Part shown: one piece after another, positions 38,906 to 49,451 of the stretch
How positions within the stretch are numbered: the stretch's first letter is position 1
How the letters are laid out: each line of letters starts with the position of its first letter
DNA from: Sphingomicrobium sp. XHP0239
GTDB lineage: Bacteria > Pseudomonadota > Alphaproteobacteria > Sphingomonadales > Sphingomonadaceae
Assembly (NCBI RefSeq): GCF_039555325.1
Contig: NZ_CP154608.1
Coordinates: 1,488,001-1,552,000 of the forward strand
Reading direction: 5' to 3'
Length of the DNA: 64,000 nt
Made by a program: the position numbers and the translations under genes
The notes under the pieces: model-generated
What the model saw: only the letters and a program-made list of their open reading frames with translations
What the model was told of the DNA's origin: nothing
Databases searched by the model: none

Positions 38906-40615
38906 ATGGTCGGAGCAGCGATGAAGCCGGCCGTGGCGTGGCTCAAGACCTACTCCGGCAGCGCCTTCGTGAAGGACTTGATCGCCGGGCTAGTCCTTTC
39001 GATCCTGCTGGTGCCGCAGGCGATGGCCTATGCCCAGCTCGCAGGCCTCCCGCCCGAGACCGGCCTTTTCGCGGCACTCTTCCCGCCGATCCTTTATGCT
39101 ATTTTCGGATCGAGCCTCTACGTTTCGCTCGGCCCCGTCGCGCTGGTCTCGCTGATCGTCGCCGATGCGACCGCAGGCAGCGATCCCGCGGGCGTCACCA
39201 TCATCGCTCTACAGGCAGGCGCGATCCTGTGCACCATCGGCGCGCTCGGCCTCGGCCGGCTCGTCAACTTCATCAGCGAACCCGCACTTCTCGGCTTCAC
39301 TGCCGCCGCCGCCGTGCTGATCGCGTTCAGCCAGCTTCCCACCCTCCTCGGCATCACGACCGATCGCGCGGGCGACCTTCCGACCGCTCTGTCCGGGCTC
39401 CTCAACTCGATCGGAGAGCTTGAAGGAACGACCGCCATCATCGGCATCGTCGCCACCGTTCTCCTGCTCATTCTCGGAAAATTCGCCGCCCCTGCCCTCT
39501 GGAAGATCGGGCTTCATCCCCCGTGGCGACAAGCGGTCGCCAAGTCGCTTCCCCTGCTGGTCATCATCGGTGCGGCGTTGCTCGCGGCGCGGCTCAACGA
39601 TGTCGCCACGGTCGAACCGATCAGCGGCGGTCTGCCGACCATCCCCTGGCCGCTGGGCGACCTCGACCTGTGGGTCGCGCTCCTCCCCAGCAGTCTTGCC
39701 GTGGCCGTCATCATTTTCGTCACCGCGACCGCCGTGTCCAAGTCTCTGGCGGGCAGCGATCGCCGCGCCCTCGATTCAAGCCGCGAGGCGTTCGCGGTCG
39801 GCGCGGGGAACATCGTCGCCGCCATGACCGGTGGCTATGCCGTCGGCGCCAGCCTGTCGCGCTCCGCGCTCGTCGAGGAGTCGGGAGCAGTCTCGCCGAT
39901 CGCTTCGGTGGTTGCCTCGGGCGTCGTCCTGCTGACCCTGCTGCTGCTCGCGCCGTTGCTCGCCTACCTGCCCACCACCGCGCTCGCCGCGCTGGTGATC
40001 AGCGCGGTCTTCGGCCTCATCAAGGTCCGCGCGATCCGGTCGGTGTGGCGGCACGACCGGCTCGAAGGCTGGATCATTATCGTCTGCTTCCTCGCCACCC
40101 TCGCCTTTGGCGTGCGTATGGGCCTTTTGATCGGCGCCAGCGTCAGCCTGATCCATCACCTGTGGTTCTCCTCGGTGCCGCGCGTCACGCGTGTGGGCAC
40201 CGACGACGGGGGAGTCTCGTTCCGATCCATCGACCGCGACGACGTCATGCTCGAAACGCTCCCCGTCCTCGTGCTGCGCATCGATCGTTCGATCTTCTTC
40301 GGCAATGCCGAATTCGTGGAGGACGAGATCAACAAGCTGATGGGCCGCCACGAAGAGGTCACGTGCCTTGTTCTCGACATGCGGGCGGTCAACGACATCG
40401 ACGCCAGCGGCGCCGCTATGCTCGACCGCCTCGCCCAGCGGCTGCGGCTCAAGCATGTCACGCTTCATTTCGCGGCTGTCCATCAACCGGTCTATCACCG
40501 GCTCTCCTCGCTCGCCGATACCGGGTTCAAGTGCCATCGGACTGTCGGCAAGGCCGTCGCCGACTGCGGCGTCGAGCTCGATCACTACGTCGAGCCGGCC
40601 GAGACCGAAGAATGA
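38906..40615 (+). CDS. SulP family anion transporter with STAS domain
   Basis: 569 residues. About eleven to fourteen hydrophobic segments form the transporter core, beginning with the SulP signature LIAGLVLSILLVPQAMAYAQLAGLPPETGLFAALFPPILYAIFGSS. A C-terminal STAS domain (about residues 435-555) contains VLVLRIDRSIFFGNAEFVEDEI and LVLDMRAVNDIDASGAAMLDRL. Substrate may be sulfate, bicarbonate or a carboxylate; sequence alone does not decide. Start ATG 38906 has GGAGGGC upstream. It stands alone, 122 bases after the ATP-grasp gene. Confidence 0.93.
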   Translation: MVGAAMKPAVAWLKTYSGSAFVKDLIAGLVLSILLVPQAMAYAQLAGLPPETGLFAALFPPILYAIFGSSLYVSLGPVALVSLIVADATAGSDPAGVTIIALQAGAILCTIGALGLGRLVNFISEPALLGFTAAAAVLIAFSQLPTLLGITTDRAGDLPTALSGLLNSIGELEGTTAIIGIVATVLLLILGKFAAPALWKIGLHPPWRQAVAKSLPLLVIIGAALLAARLNDVATVEPISGGLPTIPWPLGDLDLWVALLPSSLAVAVIIFVTATAVSKSLAGSDRRALDSSREAFAVGAGNIVAAMTGGYAVGASLSRSALVEESGAVSPIASVVASGVVLLTLLLLAPLLAYLPTTALAALVISAVFGLIKVRAIRSVWRHDRLEGWIIIVCFLATLAFGVRMGLLIGASVSLIHHLWFSSVPRVTRVGTDDGGVSFRSIDRDDVMLETLPVLVLRIDRSIFFGNAEFVEDEINKLMGRHEEVTCLVLDMRAVNDIDASGAAMLDRLAQRLRLKHVTLHFAAVHQPVYHRLSSLADTGFKCHRTVGKAVADCGVELDHYVEPAETEE

Positions 40616-40802
40616 ATCGGCCACATACTTCACCTCCAAGCAGCAACCTTCGTTCAAATTATTTGTCATCACAATGACTTAACTTTTCGCGGACAGTGAC
40701 TTGTCCGGGCTCCGAAACAATGTATCGTTGGATTTCACGCTTTTCAATTAACGGAAAGTAAACCCTCGCCGCCCTTCCGCTAGTTCAGAAAGCCGTTTTC
40801 CA

Positions 40803-42871
40803 ATGACCAGCCCCCATTCTGGACACGCGCGACTATGCGCGACCGTCGCAAGTTCGCTTGTCCTGCTGTCGGCGACGCCCGCCTGGTCCCAGGCGTTGCC
40901 CCCCGTTTCCGAAAGCGAAGAAGCCGACGACAACGACGATCGCCCAATCATCATCTACGGCCGTGCTATCGACCGGATCGGCGTGGCCCAGTCGGGAAGC
41001 CAGGGCACCGTCGGTTTCGCCGATTTCGAGAATATCCCGATCTCCCGCACCGGCGAGTTGGTCGAGAACGTTCCCGGGGTCATCGCAACCCAACATTCGG
41101 GCAACGGCAAGGCCAATCAATATTTCCTGCGTGGCTTCAATCTCGATCACGGCACCGATTTCGCGGGCTTCGTGGACGGCGTGCCGATCAACATGCGCAG
41201 CCACGGGCATGGCCAAGGCTATCTCGACTTCAATTTCATCATTCCCGAAACGATCGAACGGATCGACTATCGCAAGGGCCCCTATTTCGCCGATATCGGC
41301 GATTTCAGTGCGGCCGGAACCGTCGCGTTCCGCACCCGCGACCGCATCAATCCGTTCATCAAGGGCGAGATCGGGGCTTTCAATTTCCGCCGCGCGGTCG
41401 CGGGAAGCAGCATCGACGCGGGCCCGGGCGATTTGCTCGTCACCGGAGAAGCGCAATTTTACGACGGCCCCTGGGTTCTGGACGAAGATCTCGAACGCTT
41501 CACCGGCCTCGCGAAATATAGCGTGACCGACGACGACAAGAGCCTGTCCTTTCAGCTGAACGCCTACGACGCCCGCTGGACCTGACCGATCAGATCCCCG
41601 AACGCGCCGTCGAAAGCGGGCGGGTCGATCGTTTCGGATTTATCGACGATGATCTGGGCGGCAACACCACGCGGCTGGGCGCGGTCGCCAATGCCTCGTT
41701 CGGCGCGACCAACCTGTCCGCCTACGCGCACAGTTACGATTTCCGCCTCGTCTCCAACTTCACCTACTTTCTCGAAGACCCGATCGACGGCGACGAATTT
41801 GTGCAGATCGACGAGCGCGTCGTGCTTGGCGGGGCCGCCAGCCATCGCTTCGACTTCGATCCCGTCCGGCTGACCGTCGGAGCCGACCTCCGCCACGACG
41901 CCATCGAGCGCGTCGGTCTGTTCGAAAGCGTCGACGGGATGGCGGTGTCGCCCATCCGCACCGACAGCATCGACCAGACCGGCATCGGTCTCTATGCCAG
42001 CGCCGAAGTCGCGCTGACAGACCGCGTCCGCGCCATCGGCGGGCTACGCTACGACCGTCTGTCTTATTCGGTCGACGCCGATCTCGCCGCCAATTCGGGC
42101 GACGGCAGCGACGATCTGTTCGCACCCAAGGCATCGCTCGCGTGGCGCGTCCTCGACGAGCTGGAACTCTATGCCAACTACGGCCAGAGCTTCCACTCCA
42201 ACGATGCGCGCGGCGCGGCCATCGCCATCGATCCGACCAGCGGCGATCCCGCCGACCCCGTCCCGCTGCTCGCCCGCGCCGAGGGCGCCGAACTAGGCGC
42301 GCGCGTCGAACGCGGAACCTTGAGCGCCTCGTTGGTCGGCTATTGGCTGGAGTTGGACAGCGAACTGGTGTTCGTCGGCGATGGCGGAGCGACAGAGCCC
42401 AACGACGGATCGCGCCGCTACGGGATCGAGGCGGACCTGTTCTGGCAGGCGACCGACGAGATCGTCCTCGATGCCGCCTACAGCACCACCGACGCCCGCT
42501 TCATCGGCCCGCCCGATGGCGAGGACGACATTCCAGGCGCCGTCCCGACCGTCGTCTCGGCAGGCATCCGATATCAGCCGATCCAGCCGCTGTCCTTCAC
42601 CGCGCGTCTCCGCCACTTCTCGAGCGCGCCGCTGATCGAGGACGGGTCGGTCACGTCGGACCCCACCACGCTCGTAAACCTTGGTGCCTATTATGAACTA
42701 GGTGCGATCACGCTGGGTGCCGAATTGTTCAACGCCTTCGACAGCGAAGACGCGGACATCACCTATTTCTACGAATCGCGCCTCGCCGACGAGCCGGTCG
42801 GGGTCGAGGACCGCCACTTCCACCCCGTCGAGCCGCGCCAGTTGCGCTTCAGCATCGAAGCCCGTTTCTGA
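40803..42871 (+). pseudogene. TonB-dependent receptor interrupted by a frameshift
   Basis: Two frames together give a complete receptor of about 689 residues. Part 1 (40803-41585): signal peptide (CATVASSLVLLSATPAWSQ), plug with SRTGELVENVPGVIATQHSG and NLDHGTDFAGFVDGVPINMR. Part 2 (from 41586 in the next frame to 42871): the rest of the barrel, ending PRQLRFSIEARF. The break is at 41583, where TGGACCTGACCGAT puts a stop in frame; one additional base after ACCT (for example TGGACCTCGACC) would read W-T-S-T-D-Q-I-P-E-R straight through. All else looks functional, so this is a very recent mutation or a sequencing error. Confidence 0.85.
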
Positions 42872-42875
42872 CGCC

Positions 42876-42912
42876 AAAAGGGGGCCGGTGCCGTGAAGCA
42901 CCGACCCCCTTC
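42876..42912. terminator. Bidirectional terminator between TonB receptor remnant and wall hydrolase
   Basis: A 12-position stem with one mismatch (42880-42891 with 42898-42909) around a 6-base loop, AAAA before and TT-CC after. Serves the convergent genes on both sides. Confidence 0.75.
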
Positions 42913-42945
42913 CCTCTCTTGTAACGAGAGAGAGGCTCTCAGGCG

Positions 42946-43524
42946 TTACGCCTGGTAGAAGATGTGGACGCCGACCTTGTTCACTTCCTTGAACGCCAGC
43001 CGCCACGACGGGGCGACATAGTCGGCATGATACCAGAGCACGTCGCCGCGCACGATGTCGTGCGCATCGTCGATCGCGACCTTGGCCACCGCCTTGGCGG
43101 TTTCCCAGGCCTGGCGCTCATGAATCTTGGGGAACTGGCGGTCCACGACGAAGCTGAACTGCTTGTACTGCTTGACGACGTCGCACCAATTGTCGGGATA
43201 GCGGCTGCTCTCGGTGCGGTTGATCACCACGTCGGCGACCGCCAGCTGACCTTCGAGGCTTTCGCCGCGCGCCTCGAAATAGACCGCGTTGGCGAGGCAC
43301 CATTCTTGCTCGTCGAGCGCGACGTCGGCGATGCCGCGACGGTCTTCGACCAGTTCGGGAAGCGGCTTGGCGACATCGGCGGCCCGGTCGAGGAACGCCT
43401 CGCGGGTCTGATCGGAAAGCATGTCCGGCCCGCTCATCTGAGCATGAACCTGGGCACCCCCCGCGGTTGCAAGCAAAACGGCACCGATCACCGGCGCAGC
43501 GCCGGAGCTGAAAAGCGTCTTCAT
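42946..43524 (-). CDS. SleB-type cell wall hydrolase
   Basis: 192 residues with a signal peptide (VIGAVLLATAGGAQVHAQ). The C-terminal Hydrolase_2 domain has EWCLANAVYFEARGESLEGQLAVADVVINRTESSRYPDNWCDVV, with the catalytic Glu in YFEARGE, and ends in a conserved beta strand (VGVHIFYQA). Proteins like this are lytic transglycosylase-like cortex or peptidoglycan hydrolases; in sphingomonads they occur without sporulation and probably remodel the wall. Monocistronic, terminator at 42876-42912. Confidence 0.9.
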   Translation of the reverse strand: MKTLFSSGAAPVIGAVLLATAGGAQVHAQMSGPDMLSDQTREAFLDRAADVAKPLPELVEDRRGIADVALDEQEWCLANAVYFEARGESLEGQLAVADVVINRTESSRYPDNWCDVVKQYKQFSFVVDRQFPKIHERQAWETAKAVAKVAIDDAHDIVRGDVLWYHADYVAPSWRLAFKEVNKVGVHIFYQA

Positions 43525-43894
43525 ATTGTTATCATCTGTCGTGCGGCACGTGGAAATCCGCCCGCGGTCACGCTATATGCATGACCTCGCTCGCGGTCGG
43601 TTCCTGTCCGTCTTGCCCTCGCTCGACACCAACCCTCCACGGTGGTGCGAGCCCTCGCTCTCTCTCGTTACAGAGCCTATTTAGTTCCGACGATTTGAAA
43701 AAAAACCGCCTAAGCGACGAACCGTTGGAACCAACGGACGAAAACTGCAACACACTGAAATAGTTGAACAATTTTAGCTTTGAGTCCCGATTTTGCTGTC
43801 TGTTCGATGAATAGGACAGTCAGAAATGCAGTTCGGCGACGGCCCTGAACGGCTCGTCGCCTACTCCCACAATCTGAATCGCTCTCAGAACGGC
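43525..43894. other. Intergenic region between wall hydrolase and typA genes
   Basis: 370 bases. It contains an A-run (43697-43705), a perfect CCGTTGG-AA-CCAACGG palindrome (43722-43737), and a 15-bp CT-rich word (43658-43672) that is the exact inverted copy of 42920-42934 on the other side of the hydrolase gene. Short open frames here on both strands lack ribosome sites and family features. The hydrolase promoter should lie here; no clear hexamers seen. Confidence 0.5.
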
Positions 43895-45709
43895 CTAGTC
43901 GGCCTTCTTCGCCGCTTTCTTCCGCTCGTGTGGGTCGAGATGGCGCTTGCGAATCCGAACGACGTCGGGCGTGACCTCGACCAGTTCGTCGTCCTGGATA
44001 TAGGCGATCGACTGTTCGAGGGTCATCTTCCGGGGCGGTGTCAGGCGGATGCCCTCATCCTTGCCGGTCGAGCGGAAGTTGGTGAGCTGCTTCGACTTCT
44101 GCGCATTCACTTCGAGATCCTGCGGCTTCGCATTTTCCCCGATCACCATGCCCTGATAGAGCTTCTCGCCCGGGCTGACGAACAGGATGCCGCGATCTTC
44201 CAGCGCATTGAGCGCGTAGGCGATCGCCTCGCCCTTATCCATCGAGATGAGGACGCCATTCTGACGCCCCTCGATCTTACCCTTGTGGGGGCCGTACTTC
44301 TCGAACACGCGGTTCATGATCCCGGTGCCGCGCGTGTCGGACAGAAATTCGCCGTGATAGCCGATCAGGCCACGGCTCGGTGCGCTGAACGTCAGACGCG
44401 TCTTGCCACCGCCGCTCGGGCGCATGTCGGTCATCTCGGCCTTCCGCAGCGCCATCTTCTCGACGACCGTGCCCGAAAAATCATCGTCGACGTCGACGAC
44501 GACCGTCTCGTACGGCTCCTCGCGGCCCTCGGGCCCGTCGCGGAACAGAACGCGCGGGCGGCTGATCGACAGTTCGAACCCTTCGCGGCGCATGTTCTCG
44601 ATCAACACGCCGAGCTGCAGTTCGCCACGCCCCGCCACTTCGAACGCGTCCTTGTCGGCGCTCTCGGTGACCCGGATCGCGACGTTGGTCTCGGCTTCGC
44701 GCTCCAGTCGGTCGCGGATGACGCGGCTCTGCACCTTGTCGCCGTCCTGGCCCGCGTAGGGGCTGTCGTTCACGGCGAACGTCATCGACAGCGTCGGCGG
44801 ATCGATCTCGCGCGCTTCCAGCGGCTCGGTCATGTTCGGGGTACCGATGGTATTCGACACGGTCGCATCGACGAGGCCGGCGATCGCGATGATGTCGCCC
44901 GCCTTGGCGCTGTCGACCGGGACGCGCTCCAGACCGTCGAAGCTGAACAGCTTGGTGCAGCGACCGCTTTCGACCTTCTTGCCGTTGACGTCCATCGCGA
45001 GGATGGGGTCGCCCACGGTAAGCGTGCCCTGTTCGACCCGCCCCGTCAGGATGCGGCCGAGAAAATTGTCGCGATCGAGCAGCGTCGCGAGCATCTTGAA
45101 CTCGGCATCGACATCGAGGCCCGGTGCGGGGACATGCTCGACGATCCGCTCGAACAGCGGCGTCAGATCGCCTTCGCGTACGTCGTCGGTGAGCCCGGCA
45201 TAACCCGACCGGCCACTGGCGTAGAGAACGGGGAAGTCCAGCTGCTCGTCGGTGGCGTCGAGATTGAGGAACAGTTCGAAGACTTCGTCGAGCACTTCCG
45301 CGGCGCGCGCGTCGGGACGGTCGATCTTGTTGACCACCACGATCGGACGCAGGCCAAGGCCGAGCGCCTTGCCGGTCACGAACTTGGTCTGCGGCATCGG
45401 CCCTTCGGCCGCGTCGACCAGCAGGATCACCCCGTCGACCATCGACAGAATGCGTTCCACCTCGGCGCCGAAGTCGGCGTGGCCGGGCGTATCGACGATG
45501 TTGATGCGCGTGTCTCGCCACTCGACCGACGTGCATTTGGCGAGAATGGTGATCCCGCGCTCTTTCTCGAGTTCGTTCGAATCCATCGCGCGTTCTTCCA
45601 CGCGCTGATTTTCGCGGAACGTGCCCGACTGGCGGAAAAGCTGGTCGACCAGCGTGGTCTTGCCATGATCGACGTGCGCGATGATCGCCACGTTGCGTAG
45701 CTGCTGCAT
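43895..45709 (-). CDS. typA: Ribosome-associated GTPase TypA/BipA
   Basis: Translational GTPase of the EF-G family involved in 50S assembly and stress adaptation; 604 residues, standard length. GTP-binding motifs: G1 [16 protein letters not shown], the switch-[11 protein letters not shown]3 [17 protein letters not shown]4 [13 protein letters not shown]. Later EF-G-like domains include the family-typical [26 protein letters not shown] and [19 protein letters not shown] segment. The C-terminus ends in a basic stretch. Single gene between the wall hydrolase and the FadJ-type gene. Confidence 0.97.
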   Translation of the reverse strand: MQQLRNVAIIAHVDHGKTTLVDQLFRQSGTFRENQRVEERAMDSNELEKERGITILAKCTSVEWRDTRINIVDTPGHADFGAEVERILSMVDGVILLVDAAEGPMPQTKFVTGKALGLGLRPIVVVNKIDRPDARAAEVLDEVFELFLNLDATDEQLDFPVLYASGRSGYAGLTDDVREGDLTPLFERIVEHVPAPGLDVDAEFKMLATLLDRDNFLGRILTGRVEQGTLTVGDPILAMDVNGKKVESGRCTKLFSFDGLERVPVDSAKAGDIIAIAGLVDATVSNTIGTPNMTEPLEAREIDPPTLSMTFAVNDSPYAGQDGDKVQSRVIRDRLEREAETNVAIRVTESADKDAFEVAGRGELQLGVLIENMRREGFELSISRPRVLFRDGPEGREEPYETVVVDVDDDFSGTVVEKMALRKAEMTDMRPSGGGKTRLTFSAPSRGLIGYHGEFLSDTRGTGIMNRVFEKYGPHKGKIEGRQNGVLISMDKGEAIAYALNALEDRGILFVSPGEKLYQGMVIGENAKPQDLEVNAQKSKQLTNFRSTGKDEGIRLTPPRKMTLEQSIAYIQDDELVEVTPDVVRIRKRHLDPHERKKAAKKAD

Positions 45710-45794
45710 AATTTCAAAGTCCGGTTAGGGGGTTTGGGCGCCCACTAGCCGATTGTGCAGCGCAATAATAGTCCTTGCGTGACGATGGTGGTGG

Positions 45795-45821
45795 TCGCGA
45801 GGAGCCACGAGCTCCTCGCGA
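45795..45821 (-). terminator. Perfect 11-bp hairpin after the FadJ-type gene
   Basis: TCGCGAGGAGC (45795-45805) pairs exactly with GCTCCTCGCGA (45811-45821) around CACGA, eleven bases after the gene's stop. There is no T-run, so it may need Rho or act as an mRNA 3'-end stabiliser. Confidence 0.5.
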
Positions 45822-45831
45822 CGAGACCCGA

Positions 45832-47898
45832 TCAGCCCTTGGCGGTGAACTTCTCGCCCTTTTCCGCCTTGTCGAGCAGCAGCTGAGAGAAGCTGAATTC
45901 CTTGCCCATGCGGTCCTGCTGCTTCTTGAGGCCGTCCACGATCGTCTGCGGCCCTTCCTGATCGGCCCAGTACATCGGCCCGCCCTTGTAGACCGGCCAG
46001 CCGTAACCGTAGATCCACACGACATCGATGTCGCTCGCGCGCTGCGCCTTGCCTTCCTCGAGAATCTTCGCGCCCTCGTTGATCATCGGATAGATGGTCC
46101 GCTGGACGATTTCCTCGTCGGAAATCTCGCGCGTTTCGGTGATGCCTTCCTGGTCGCGGAAGTCCTGGATGATCGCGGCGGTCACGTCCGACGGGCTGGG
46201 GCGGCGCTTGTCGTCATAGTCGTAGAAGCCCGCCTGCTTCTTCTGGCCCCAGCGCTCCTTGGCGCACAAGGCGTCACGGATGCTTTCGATGCGTTCGGGA
46301 TCGCGGTGCCAGCCGATATCGACGCCGGCGAGGTCGGCCATCTGGAACGGACCCATCGGCATCCCGAAGTCCACGTGTACCTTGTCCACCTGGCTCGGCG
46401 TGGCTCCTTCGAGCAACAGCTTCTCCGCCTCCAGCTGGCGCGGAATGAGCATGCGGTTGCCGATGAAGCCGTAGCAGACCCCCGCGATGACGGCGACTTT
46501 CTTGATCTTCTTGGCAAGCTGCATCGCCGTCACGAGCACGTCGTCCGCCGTCTTGTCGCCTCGCACGACTTCCAGCAATTTCATGATGTTGGCAGGCGAG
46601 AAGAAATGCAGCCCGACGACGTCCTGCGGACGGCCCGTCGCAGCCGCTATCTCGTTGATGTCGAGATAGGAGGTGTTGGAGGCGAGGATCGCGCCTTCCT
46701 TGGCGATGCCGTCGAGCCGACCGAAGATTTCCTTCTTCACGTCCATATTCTCGTAGACCGCCTCGATGATCAGGTCGCACTTCGACAGTTCCTCGAAATC
46801 GAGCGTGGGGTGCAGTGCTCTCATCGCCTGTTCGACCTGCTCGGCGCTCATCTTGCCCTTGGCGGCGGTTGCTTCGTAATTCTTGCGCATCACGCCGGTG
46901 CCGCGGTCGAGCGCTTCCTGGTTCATTTCGACGATGGTCACGGGGATTCCCGCGGACAGGAAGTTCATCGAAATCCCGCCGCCCATCGTGCCCGCGCCGA
47001 TCACGCCGACGCGCTCGATCTTGCGGGGTTCGACGCTGTCGTCGACGCCTTCGATCTTGGCGGCCTTGCGTTCGGCGAAGAAGAAATATTGCCGCGCACG
47101 CGCCTGCGGTCCGCTCATCAGCTCCATGAACTTCTGGCGCTCGAAGCTGATGCCTTCTGCGAACGGCTTCTCGGTCGCGGCCTTGACGGTTTCGAGGTTC
47201 GCCTGAGGAGCCACATCACCACGGAACAGCTTGGCGTTGTTCTTCTTGAATTCTTCGAAGACGGACGGATCGACGTTCTCGACACGGTCCTGCCGCTCGC
47301 TCGAGCGGGGCAGCGGACGGGTGTCGGCAACGTCATGCGCGTAGGCCACCGCCTGCTCGATCAGGTCACCCTCGATGATCTTGTCAACAAGGCCCGCGTC
47401 GGCGGCCTGGTGCGCACTGATGGGCTTGCCCGTCACCGCCATCTGCAGCGCCAGTTCGGGCCCCGCGACGCGCGGTGCACGCTGCGTGCCCCCTGCGCCG
47501 GGAAGCAAACCGAGATTCACTTCGGGAAAGCCCAACTTCGCGCTCGGCAGCGCGACACGATAGTGACAGCCCAGCGCGATCTCGCACCCGCCCCCCAGCG
47601 CGGTGCCGTGGATCGCCGCGACGACGGGCTTCTCGCTCGCCTCGATCTTGTCGACCACGTCGGGCAGCCACGGCATGACCGGCGGCTTGCCGAACTCGCT
47701 GATGTCCGCGCCGGCGAAGAAGGTCCGGCCCTTGCAGGCGATCACGATGGCCTTCACGCCATCGTCGGCATTGGCTTCCTCGATCTCGCGGACGAGGCCC
47801 TGCCGCACGGGCGCGCTGATCGCGTTCACCGGCGGGTTGTCGGACCAGATGATGCGAACGTCGCTATGGTCTTCGCGGGTGATGGGATCGTCGCTCAT
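45832..47898 (-). CDS. Bifunctional enoyl-CoA hydratase / 3-hydroxyacyl-CoA dehydrogenase (FadJ-like)
   Basis: 688 residues catalysing two steps of beta-oxidation. N-terminal crotonase domain: [25 protein letters not shown] (oxyanion hole) and [11 protein letters not shown] (catalytic Glu). Then a dehydrogenase: NAD-binding [21 protein letters not shown], and [17 protein letters not shown] with the catalytic His/Glu, followed by two C-terminal helical domains. It closes a minus-strand run of acyl-CoA dehydrogenase, two SDRs and this gene, so it probably handles a specific substrate rather than general fatty acids. Confidence 0.94.
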   Translation of the reverse strand: MSDDPITREDHSDVRIIWSDNPPVNAISAPVRQGLVREIEEANADDGVKAIVIACKGRTFFAGADISEFGKPPVMPWLPDVVDKIEASEKPVVAAIHGTALGGGCEIALGCHYRVALPSAKLGFPEVNLGLLPGAGGTQRAPRVAGPELALQMAVTGKPISAHQAADAGLVDKIIEGDLIEQAVAYAHDVADTRPLPRSSERQDRVENVDPSVFEEFKKNNAKLFRGDVAPQANLETVKAATEKPFAEGISFERQKFMELMSGPQARARQYFFFAERKAAKIEGVDDSVEPRKIERVGVIGAGTMGGGISMNFLSAGIPVTIVEMNQEALDRGTGVMRKNYEATAAKGKMSAEQVEQAMRALHPTLDFEELSKCDLIIEAVYENMDVKKEIFGRLDGIAKEGAILASNTSYLDINEIAAATGRPQDVVGLHFFSPANIMKLLEVVRGDKTADDVLVTAMQLAKKIKKVAVIAGVCYGFIGNRMLIPRQLEAEKLLLEGATPSQVDKVHVDFGMPMGPFQMADLAGVDIGWHRDPERIESIRDALCAKERWGQKKQAGFYDYDDKRRPSPSDVTAAIIQDFRDQEGITETREISDEEIVQRTIYPMINEGAKILEEGKAQRASDIDVVWIYGYGWPVYKGGPMYWADQEGPQTIVDGLKKQQDRMGKEFSFSQLLLDKAEKGEKFTAKG

Positions 47899-47922
47899 AA
47901 GGGTGGTTCTCCTGGATTGGAA

Positions 47923-48678
47923 TCAGCTGGCGGTGCGGCCGTAGGCCTGCCGGGTGAAGGGGTGCGAGCTCGAAAGCCCGCCGTCGACCACCAACGCATG
48001 GCCGTTGACGTAGGATGCCTCGTCGGAGGCGAGGAACAGCGCGGCGGCGGCAATCTCTTCCGGTTCGCCCCCGCGCTGAAGGGGATTGAGCTGGCCGATA
48101 TGCTTCTCGACGCCCTTGTCGCGGACATAGTCGTAGATCGGCTTGGTCATCCCCGTTTCGATCAGGCCCGGGCAGATCGCATTGACCCGCACCCCCGAGC
48201 CGGTGAGCTGCTGCGCGCCGATCTTGACGAGGTTGATGACTCCCGCCTTCGACGCCGTATAGGCCGGTCCGCCCGCGCCCGATCGAAGCCCGGCGACGCT
48301 GGCGGTCGCGATGATCGACCCGCCGCCGCCGGCCTTCATCGCGGGCGCCGCATATTTGATCGCCATCGCCGGGCCGATCAGATTGACGCGCAGGATCTCC
48401 GCCCAGATCTTCTCGTCCTGGTCGAAGATTCCGTCAAAACCGCCCGATACGCCCGCATTGGCGAACATCACGTCGAGCCGCCCGTGCCGCTCGACCGTTT
48501 CCTGGACGAGCTGTTTGATACCGTCTTCCGACCCCGCGTCGACCTCGACATCGGCATTCCTGAGGTCGGCGCCGACGACCGTGGCGCCTTCGCCCCGGAA
48601 CAATTCGACCGTCGCGCGCCCGATACCCGATCCGGCCCCCGTGACGATCGCGACCTTGCCCTCGAGGCGCTGGCTCAA
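47923..48678 (-). CDS. SDR family oxidoreductase
   Basis: 251 residues. NAD(P)-binding [22 protein letters not shown] motif ([11 protein letters not shown]), catalytic Ser in IIATASVAG and YxxxK ([11 protein letters not shown]), then [15 protein letters not shown]. Start is TTG 48678, overlapping the stop of the preceding SDR (TTTGA) with a GGGGCGGGG stretch just upstream; no ATG fits. A hydroxyacyl-CoA or steroid/alcohol dehydrogenase role within the acyl-CoA cluster is likely; substrate unknown. Confidence 0.9.
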   Translation of the reverse strand: MSQRLEGKVAIVTGAGSGIGRATVELFRGEGATVVGADLRNADVEVDAGSEDGIKQLVQETVERHGRLDVMFANAGVSGGFDGIFDQDEKIWAEILRVNLIGPAMAIKYAAPAMKAGGGGSIIATASVAGLRSGAGGPAYTASKAGVINLVKIGAQQLTGSGVRVNAICPGLIETGMTKPIYDYVRDKGVEKHIGQLNPLQRGGEPEEIAAAALFLASDEASYVNGHALVVDGGLSSSHPFTRQAYGRTAS

Positions 48679-49451
48679 AGCCCCGCCCCCACGGTCGATC
48701 CGCCATCGACCACGATGCTCTGCCCGGTCATGTAACTCGACGCGGGCGAAGCGAGGAACACCGCGGCGCCCGCAATCTCCTCGGGCTCGCCGATGCGCTG
48801 CAATGGCATGTGACGGGTAATCTTCTTGAGCAGGTCGGGATTTTCCCACAGCGCCTTGGCGAAATCGGTACGGATGAGACCCGGGGCGATGCAGTTCACG
48901 CGAACCTTCTTCGGCCCGAATTCCGCCGCGAGGTTGCGTGCCAGCTGGAAGTCCGCCGCCTTCGACACGTTATAGGCACCGATCGTGGTGCTGGCCGTCA
49001 TGCCGCCGATCGAGGAGACGATGACGATCGAGCCGTCCTCGCGCTCCAGCATGCCCGGCGCGACCATCTGGATCAGCCAATGGTTGCTGATGACATTGTT
49101 CTGCAGAATCTTCTCGAACTGCTCGTCGCTGATCCCGCCCATCGGCCCGAAATAGGGGTTGGACGCGGCATTGCAGACGAGGATGTCGATCTGTCCGAAT
49201 GCGCCCTTGGCCTGGTCGACAAGCGACTGGAGCGCCGCCTTGTCGGAGATGTTCGCCGCGACCGCGATGGCGTTGCCGCCGGGCGCGTCGTTGATCCCCG
49301 CGGCGACTTCCTCGCAGGTTTCCTGCGTCCGGCTCGAGATGACGACATTGGCGCCGCGCTGCGCGAGGCTCTCCGCGATCGCCTTGCCGATGCCGCGGCT
49401 GGACCCGGTGACGATGGCGGTCTTGCCCGAAAGGTCGAAGGGATCGGTCAT
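48675..49451 (-). CDS. SDR family oxidoreductase
   Basis: 258 residues with [19 protein letters not shown] (cofactor), [24 protein letters not shown] (Ser), [11 protein letters not shown] (Tyr/Lys) and [15 protein letters not shown]. Resembles the SDR group of DHRS4/3-oxoacyl reductase-like enzymes. ATG 49451 overlaps the upstream acyl-CoA dehydrogenase stop (ATGA). The pair of SDRs with an acyl-CoA dehydrogenase suggests ring or branched-chain acyl-CoA breakdown. Confidence 0.9.
   Translation of the reverse strand: MTDPFDLSGKTAIVTGSSRGIGKAIAESLAQRGANVVISSRTQETCEEVAAGINDAPGGNAIAVAANISDKAALQSLVDQAKGAFGQIDILVCNAASNPYFGPMGGISDEQFEKILQNNVISNHWLIQMVAPGMLEREDGSIVIVSSIGGMTASTTIGAYNVSKAADFQLARNLAAEFGPKKVRVNCIAPGLIRTDFAKALWENPDLLKKITRHMPLQRIGEPEEIAGAAVFLASPASSYMTGQSIVVDGGSTVGAGL

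Noticed and set aside
41583..41590. Programmed frameshifting in the TonB receptor
   Set aside because: No slippery heptamer or stimulatory stem is visible, and TonB receptors are not known to use frameshifting.
43568..43771. Two 60-67-residue frames on opposite strands in the hydrolase/typA gap
   Set aside because: No ribosome sites, low-complexity Ser/Arg content, mutual overlap.
43826..48735. Long plus-strand frames antisense to typA and the FadJ-type gene
   Set aside because: No motifs, no ribosome sites; the minus-strand genes are unambiguous.
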